This document shows, piece after piece, positions 43,723-51,600 of a DNA stretch of 64,000 bases (the first letter of the stretch is position 1; every line of letters begins with the position of its first letter). Source of the DNA: Amoebophrya sp. A120 (Eukaryota; Sar; Dinophyceae; Syndiniales; Amoebophryaceae); the NCBI GenBank assembly GCA_905178155.1, contig CAJINV010000006.1, positions 4,223,760 through 4,287,759 of the forward strand, read 5' to 3'. The notes beneath the pieces were generated by a model. That model saw only the letters and a list, made by a program, of their open reading frames with translations, ran no database searches and was not told the origin of the DNA. The translations under genes and the position numbers were made by a program.

Positions 43723-44925
43723 ATGGAAGCCAGCGACCAGCTAGCCACAACCGTCTACGACCACCTCCAGGAGGTTCTCCAGTCCATGTACTCGGCGGAG
43801 GAACTTGTCATTGAGAAGAACTTTCCAAACGCCACGACGCACGACACTGATGTTCCCAGTAATTATGTAACAGCCCGACACGAAATTGAAATCCGGATCA
43901 CAGAATCTGGCAACGGAGTCAGCACAGCGTGGTGCCTCCGCATCGGATTTGTTCCTGACACCAGCAGCAAAGACACCAGCGGCGTTTCCTCCGGCCACGA
44001 GAGATGGAATTCGAATTTTGGAAGCTGCGACGTGACCTTGGATATCGACAGTTATGGCAGCACATCATCTGCCGTCGACACAAACAATAACAAGGGTGCT
44101 GGTATCGCTTCAGTTTTTTGCGAGCACTTTCCCCTCGCGGCTGGAGAGGTGACAGCGAGGCCGGAAGGTCAGTCGAGGACTTTTCGGGGACGAGTTCCCG
44201 TAGCCAGCTGCACGGGTCCAACAGGCGTTGAAGAGTTGCAGGATGCGGTCCTTGCGGGAATTCTGGCGGTGCAGGAGGAAGTGCGTAATGTTGAAGCGAT
44301 GCCTGCTCTGTCGGTGGCGCCGGCAGAAGGCAAAAAAACCAGAAGTACAGGCGCCTCTGCTTCTGCAGTATCAGCAGTAGAACACCCTCGTCCCACTGGC
44401 GTAGCCAGTCCCGCACAAGAGGTCTACCGTGCCTTGCTCGAAATCGACCACATGAACGATAGAGACCGATATTTCCAAAACCTGGATTCCCTTGCCGCCC
44501 GGAATAACTGTGAACTATTTATCGCCTACAAGCAGAAACAAGGTCAAGGTGAAATAAATGGGACGACGAGTAGTAGTGCTGAGACCGGTGGGAATGTTGA
44601 CCGTCTGCGGTTTATCAATGTGGTGGTGCAGAGTGTGAAGAATAAAGAGCAAGACGTGAAGGCGTTTTTGAAGGAGTTTCGGGAGGAGTATCTGGATGTG
44701 GACAAAAATGGGAATAAGTGCAAGGAACGGTGCGCGAGTGTGGTGGTTCCCGTGCGGAAAGTGGTTGCGGCGACGGATCCATCTCAGCATGAGCCTCGTG
44801 GTGGTCGCGCTGCGGTGCCGCCGCTTTGCTACAAGTGCATACGGGCAGTCACGACTTTCGAAAACGACACGGGAAGGCAGGCTCTCATTCAGAGGTTATT
44901 TGCGCCATCTGAACAAACTGGATGA
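43723..44925 (+). CDS. RWDD3: RWD-domain protein, RWDD3-like, single exon
   Basis: 400 residues with no intron. The N-terminal part fits an RWD fold (LQEVLQSMYSAEELVIEK, then a long strand-rich stretch with RHEIEIRI and LRIGFVPD). The C-terminal part follows the RWDD3 pattern: LLEIDHMNDRDRYFQNLD, then CELFIAYKQ, FINVVVQSVKNKEQDVKAFLKEF, and the tell-tale VDKNGNKCKERCASVVV, which matches VDVDSSGKKCKE in animal RWDD3. Animal RWDD3 (RSUME) promotes SUMO conjugation; whether that holds here is unknown. The middle (about 130-250) is Ala/Ser-rich and expanded, and CYKC occurs near the end. It is the only confidently recognised protein gene in the window without an introner. A hairpin starts just after the stop. 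Confidence 0.72.
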   Translation: MEASDQLATTVYDHLQEVLQSMYSAEELVIEKNFPNATTHDTDVPSNYVTARHEIEIRITESGNGVSTAWCLRIGFVPDTSSKDTSGVSSGHERWNSNFGSCDVTLDIDSYGSTSSAVDTNNNKGAGIASVFCEHFPLAAGEVTARPEGQSRTFRGRVPVASCTGPTGVEELQDAVLAGILAVQEEVRNVEAMPALSVAPAEGKKTRSTGASASAVSAVEHPRPTGVASPAQEVYRALLEIDHMNDRDRYFQNLDSLAARNNCELFIAYKQKQGQGEINGTTSSSAETGGNVDRLRFINVVVQSVKNKEQDVKAFLKEFREEYLDVDKNGNKCKERCASVVVPVRKVVAATDPSQHEPRGGRAAVPPLCYKCIRAVTTFENDTGRQALIQRLFAPSEQTG

Positions 44926-45697
44926 ACGCAACGACGTTGGACCGTTGCGAAGGGGCGCTTAATGCAATCCGTGCAGGGCGCTGCGCGACATATGCACATC
45001 AAGTGTCCTGCGAATGAAGATCGCTTCAGTGGCCGGAAGTATTCGTGCCAGGATCCGCTTTGCTGGCAAGTTTTGAAGTGTGTGAGCGTCGAAACAACCG
45101 GAATGGACCTGCGACGAAGAATAGGTACTCATTGAAAAACCTCCCGGCATATCAAGCCGAGCGGCCGTGCTTGCTTTGGTCATTGACTTGTTTTCTCAGC
45201 TCTCTTTTCATGGATCTAGAAAAGGTTTGTGAAATCGTATTCATTGGTTGGAAGCCGCCTTGCGTGTTATTGGCTTTCCCGTATCGGCTCTCTCGCTCTG
45301 CTGTTTCTTCCGTATATGAGTGAGACCCATGCGAGCATGCGATTGTTGTGGAGACACAAACTCCTGATTCTTGTCTTGCTGTCGCCGGACTCGGATCGTC
45401 TTGTGCAGACCGTGAAATTGATCGCTCGCAGATCGCTGGTAAAAACATACAGATGATGGCATTTGAGACGAGGGTGTGCACACGATACAGCAGCCAGAGT
45501 AAGATTGACAAAAGCGAGCGGTCAGAAAGAGCGTCGCGTGTCGAAGCTGTTGTGCATGTTCGATGAAGCTATCCGCTTTGTATTGCGTCGGTGAAAAAAG
45601 AGGCAGCAGCGGAGCTGTACCAGGGACTAGGTTCGCCGGAAAAACAAGGGGAATAAACAGTAAATTAATACCATATCTCTTTTGGTCGTTCTAAAAA
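44926..45697. other. Intergenic region
   Basis: No gene supported. Small open frames occur on both strands but look random. It should contain the promoter or trans-splice acceptor of the gene at 45698. Confidence 0.5.
44927..44949 (+). repeat. Stem-loop at the RWDD3-like stop codon
   Basis: Perfect 7-bp arms CGCAACG and CGTTGCG around a 9-nt loop, beginning 2 nt after the TGA. Confidence 0.5.
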
Positions 45698-48600
45698 ATG
45701 GGTACAACAACTTCTGCGCCAACTTCTGCGCCAACTTCTGCGCCAACTTCGGAGGCAAGAAATCCTGTCAGTACTGGGTTGAAAGCCTGCGCTTCGGAAA
45801 ACGAGTACGCTTTCAGAGAATTGGCCACTTCAGCAGCAAAACAAAACGACGAGGCAGGAAGAAGTGCAGAAAGTTCGAGCGACGCCAAGAAGAAGGTCTT
45901 CCCGAACGACCCCGACACGGTAGCTCAGGCAATCAATTCTTGGAAGGAACTCACGCCCTCTGGCAGAGTCGATGCAATTAAGAAGGCGAGGGAAGGATTG
46001 GCAAAGAAGGCCGAGTCGGGCGAGCAGGACCAGCCAATAAATTCGAAAAACGAAGTCTGGTTAGGCTTCTTCAACAACGAAAACGAGATCGCGGATTTTA
46101 CAGACGGTAAAACACTCAACATGTACTATCGACCTGGTGCTGTCGGGACTAAGTGTTTCCTGCACTTGCAACTCGACGAGACTGGCCCGGACAAGAAATC
46201 TGTGAGTGCGATTCAGACTGTCCGAGTCGGTGAGCTGGAAGTCGTCAAGACCGAGGTGGCGAAAGAACAACCAGATGCAGAAGGTGGCGGAACCGCCTTC
46301 ACTGAAATCACGCCTTCCTCCTACTACAAATCGCATCAACATTCTGATTCTACTTCTTCCACATCCTCTTCCTCGGATTTCCACCAGCAAAACTTCATCG
46401 AATCCAGCAGCAAAACCTCTTCGCATCAACCGACCAAAAACCTCGAGCTGTTCAACTACTACAAGCAACAACTCTACGACAACAACGCCCTCAACTATTC
46501 CACTACGGAGCTCGCCTTCATCGCCGGGATCATGTCCGTGCTCGCCATGATCGTGGTCGTAAGAAACTGCAGAACTCCTTCTCTTCCTCATTTGAAATGC
46601 ATGACCAGCAACAGAAACACTGGTATGCATGGAGCTTCGGCATGAGGAGTCTATGCTCTGATTGTCGCTACTTCTAGTGAACATTTAGGCGTCCGTCATG
46701 GGTCATCGAGAGTTGTGCCGCTAGAATGCGCGTGACAAATGAGTGCGAAGGGGAGTTCTCCAGTTGTATAAGCCATCATTGTCGTGTACTTCACCACCGA
46801 GTACTGTGCAAAGCGCTTTCAGCGGAACAATACCGGGTTGGCGAAGGAGACGAAGTCGCACAGAAGATCTTCGACGAAGCAGGGTAAGAGAAAGAAAAAC
46901 CGTGGTTCTGGTGCCGAACACCTCCAGAACGAGTATGCGTTGCAAAAATGATGTCTCAGTCTCGAAGAATGCAGCCTGTCATGCGAAGTCTCGACCACAA
47001 CAGAAATCTGTGTTGCGTGAACCCCAAAAGGAGCTGCCTAAGTATTTCTTGCCCAGCAAGAGGCGGACTTCTCATGCAGGATGGGCATGGAGAGTCCCTC
47101 GCAGTAAAATCTGTGATGCTTCTGTGTGCATTCCAGACCATGTGTGTGGTCCCTGAGAGGCATGACAAATCCTGCATCTTTCCAGACCCACGACACGGCA
47201 ACATATTTGCAATGCATAACGGTCTCTCCACCACGATTTCCTGCGGATCCAGCAACACAAGTTCCAGCTCCAATCCAGCTCGTCTGCATACCTCCTTTAT
47301 TGAGGAAGAAGAGGAAAGCCTGCTCTCCTCCCGGTCCGGTGAAAGTGACGTGGACGACGAGTCTGTGGAGTGCAGTAGCGGGGTATGAGAGTGCACAACT
47401 CGAACTTCCCCTCATTTGTAATGCAAAATACCAAAGCCATGCCTTTTGCCTCCAGGCTCTCTCTGCATGACAGAATTCCTCGGGAGCGCAAACAGTACTA
47501 CTACACTAAGCGCATAAAGTTGTCATGCTGTTGGATAGATCGGAATCATAAATGACCTAGTGACGATCAGAAGCATACTACGATGTAAATCGCGATGCAA
47601 ATCTGGTCTGATGTCAAATCCCTCGGGCTTGTAGTGCCCTCGATCTGAAATCCATGATCCTCCTCCGATAGCCGTAGCCATCCTGTTTGTCATGCATATT
47701 GTCCATCCTCTTGATATCTCATCACACCCCTGCAGGTTGCGACTAGTACCCATACTAGTGCGTCGATAACAGATAGTAAACACACAGTGACTCGTAGTCA
47801 CTTAGTACTGCTAGCGCTTGTTCCCATCTCGTTTACCTCTGTTGTTGCTATCGTGCGTCTAGGCTTCTAACAATCTAGTCGCACCTTTATTCAGCCAAAA
47901 TTTTAGTAGTTTTCTTGATGTTTAGAAAACTTGCAACTACAATTTTTACTGATTTTCTTGTGTAGAAAATTTGAAAAACAGCCACTACATCTTGTAAGAT
48001 TTACTTGTAAAATTGCAGAATTAGCATTACAAATTTGAACGCATTTGTTGAAAACGCACCCCCACAACTTCAAGAAGTCTATCTGCAAAATTTAGAAAAG
48101 AAATTAAATGTCATGCAGACATTTTGGTGCTAGTTGCGTAGCTAGAGAACTTGGAAAGCATAGAGATTTGTGCATTTTAGGCGCGAAGTGTTACGGCTCC
48201 AAAGGTTGGAACGTTGAAGACCTTAGCGACCCACAATTTGCAAACTATTTCCACAATCTCGATTGGGATACAAATTGGGAATTTGTATTTAAGCGCGATT
48301 ATTGTTTTCTTTTGAACACAATGGTCGACACTAACCAGGTGGAAAAGTACTCTATTCCGCCCTACGACGGGAATCCGAAGGGATGGTCGGACTGGCGGTT
48401 TAAGGTGCAAGCCTTGTTGCAGATGTTGGGTATCTTGACTTTGATCGAAAACTTCTTGAAAACGCCTTCTATTGACGGATGGAAGGATGACACGAGGGCC
48501 ATCGGTGCGCAGTTCTTCGCTCGCTTGTGCGTGGCGTTGACTGGGGACGCGCTGGAGGTCGTGAAGAAAAAGACAGTCGTTTGCATTAGTACGGCTTGGG

Positions 48601-51600
48601 GTGCGTTGTTGTTGGAATTCGATAAGCGGACCAAATTCGCCCGAATGCGGTCGCTTAAGGATTTACTAACCACCCGGAAGGACAAAGACCAAACGGTAAG
48701 GGAGTTCGTTCAGCGGAAACAAAACATCTTTCGAGATGACCTGGGCGGTGAAGTCTTCCGCAGCGAGTTGATGACTTTCGGATGCTTCTACAACCTCGGG
48801 AACGCCTTCGATTCTTTTATCATGCCGCACGTCATTCAGGACAAGCCGGACAATGATAATTTGTTGAAGTTGGCGGAGGAGTGCGAATCCGTCTTGAAAG
48901 ACGGGGGCACCGAAGAGGACACCGCAAAGCCCGCTTCTCTCAACTTGACGCAGGCCGATCACAAAGCGATCGCTGCTGAAGTTGTTGCGCAGAAGGGGAA
49001 GAAGGGTGGACGCTGGGTCAACAAGAACCAGCACCCGTACAAGAACAACAACCAGAAGAACAACAAGGGCGGCGGAAAAGGAGGCAAGGGAGACCAGCAG
49101 AAGGGAAAAGGCGGCGGTGGAGACAAATCCAAGATCAAATGTCACAAGTGCAAGCAGCTTGGACATGTTCGTAAGGATTGTCCCAACTGACGAAGCTGGC
49201 CGGGTTCCGATGAGAATTGTCAAATTTCTCATGCTGCTAAACGTCGAAAAACCGATGTTGCTAATGTTCATGTTTGTGAAACAGGCTCTACTTCTGGTCA
49301 AAGTAGTAATGTTACATGCAATCAAAAACTACAATCTCCCTCTGTGTACAATGTCGAAGTACTTGAAAGCAAAACAAATGTATTTGAGACAGCACCTATA
49401 TCCAATCAGTGTGTACTTGAGACTGCCTCTATTTCCGATGAAAAAGCATCTATTTGTAAGATTGAAGATTTGCCGTTCGCTCGTGATTCAAAATTAAAAG
49501 GTACTACATGTAAGATTGAAGCTGAAAAATCTCTACTTGATTCCGCTCGTGTTAAGAATGTGAAAGTACCTAAAATGAAAGAAAATCCATTACAAAAAAT
49601 GCCTATTCTGCATGGGGTTTCGCGCTTGTATGATCCTAGCAATTTAAAAAGAAAAGCGAACCCGCATGAGATGGCAAAGAACAAAAATTACGAGGTGGCA
49701 GATTCCGCCCGTAAAGCAGAAGGAAACTGCATGGATTGGACTTATTTTAACTTGTGCAAGTTTGTAGGGGAATCATGCAACGGGGTGAAAGATCAGCAAA
49801 TTTTTGATTTTGCCGATACTCCTAAGGGCTTCACTGTCTTGGTGCATGGTCACCACCAGGGCAGGGACAAGAAAAACGAAAACCAGGAGGCACAAGACTG
49901 GTTTGGTGATTGGTCAAAAGAGCGGGAAAAGGGTCAAACAGATCAAAACGGCGAAAAGTCCGCCGGCGCTGTTTCGTCTTTGACATTTGCACTTTTGTCG
50001 AAGGGAAACGGGAAAAGCGCCCATGGGATTACCATCCGCCCGGATGGTACTCAAACAACGGCAGTTGTTGATAGTGGTGCCTCGCACCACATGACAGGGG
50101 ACTTGAGTTGTTTTCAGATTGTGTTTTGGGATGATCCAGTAACGTTAACGGTTGCCGACCGAACGTTAGACACTCCCGCCTACCGTGGTTACTTCCACCA
50201 TAACTCTTTAGGTTTAATGGGTGGTCTATACCATCCTGACGCAAAGTTGTTTTTGGTGTCGGTAAGTCTTTTGAACGACGAAAATGACTGCCGGGTAGTT
50301 TTTGAGGGGAGAGACGCGCTCTACCTCCAAAAGAAGAAAACAGGTTTCAAAATTCCGATGCGCCGGGACACTTTAACAAATTTGCCGCAAATAGACTTTG
50401 CGTTTCACAGCTTGAGCGAGCTGGATACGGCTGGCGATTTACAAAACGGAAAGAGCCGGGCCGCGTGGTCCGAGCCAGCATTTGTGAATCTGACTCGTGC
50501 CGATCGTCTTCGACAACATGAAAGGTTTGGGCACTTTCATATTGACGGTCTTGAATATGGACGCTGTCCGTTGTGTGACTTAGCGAAGTCGAGGCAAGAA
50601 GGGTGTAAGTCAGAACGTCCGGAGCACTGTAAGCCAAAGGCTTGGCTAGATCAAGTGGATTGGGATCATACCTACGGTTATCCTTTGGGTCTTGATGGGG
50701 AGAAATTTCTTTTGTCAGGGGTGGAGACATTCCATGGCTGGGTAGAGAATTATCCTCACCGGGAAAAGGATGAAGCGTGGAAAGGTCTGCGTGAGTGGTG
50801 TTTAGAAGTTGGAAAGCCCAAACGGGTGAGAAGCGATAACGATCCTACTTTTCGAGGCGAGAAAAGTGACTGGAGAAAGTATTGCTTGAAGCAGAGTCCT
50901 CCGATCGAGCCAACTACGTCTGCGCCGTTTACGCCGCAACGTAATGGAGTCGTGGAACGGTGGAACCAAACTTCGAAAAATGCCCTGCGGGCGAATATGA
51001 TCGGGGTTGATCCTCGTCTTTGGCCATATTGTTCAAAGTATATAGCCTGGACTTGGAATCGGTTAGCCCGGAAAGAGCAAAAGAGTCCATTTGAAAAAGT
51101 TCACGATCGCGCGCCTTCGCTCAAGTATTTCAAGAAATTCGGAGTCCTTTGCTATGCTCGGAAGCACGTTACGAAATCGACGGACTTAGGTGCGCTCGAT
51201 GTTCGGTATGAACGTGGGGCATTCTTGGGGTATTCGAAAAACTCTTGCTATTTAGTGGGTGTTTGGCGTGACGACAAACGAACGAAAGTTGGATTAAGGT
51301 TCACTGTGATCGAAAATAGATCCTGCAAGTTTGACGAATCTTGTACGATCGCCGACATTGACGATCTTCGCGAAAAGAACCGTGGCACCTTTGTACCCTT
51401 TGCCGCACCCGACAAATTGCGTGTGTCGAACATGCCTGATCCGTTGGTGGCTCCCTCGGGAAGTCATGAGCCCGATCAGGATGCTCCGCGTGACCAGGGT
51501 GATTCGGGGCCCAATGGGGCTACTGGAGACCAACAGGTCGAGGAAGGGGGCAAAGCAGTGGAAGGGGGCAAAGAGGAAAGTGCTGCGCAAGCAGAGGAAG

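Noticed and set aside
45152-45566. Small open frames on both strands between the RWDD3-like and membrane-protein genes
   Set aside because: Short, overlapping and without family resemblance.
47403-47530. Independent gene between the Glu-rich exon and the 5' LTR
   Set aside because: The sequence is the left half of a family G introner, completed by 54066-54153 after the retrotransposon.
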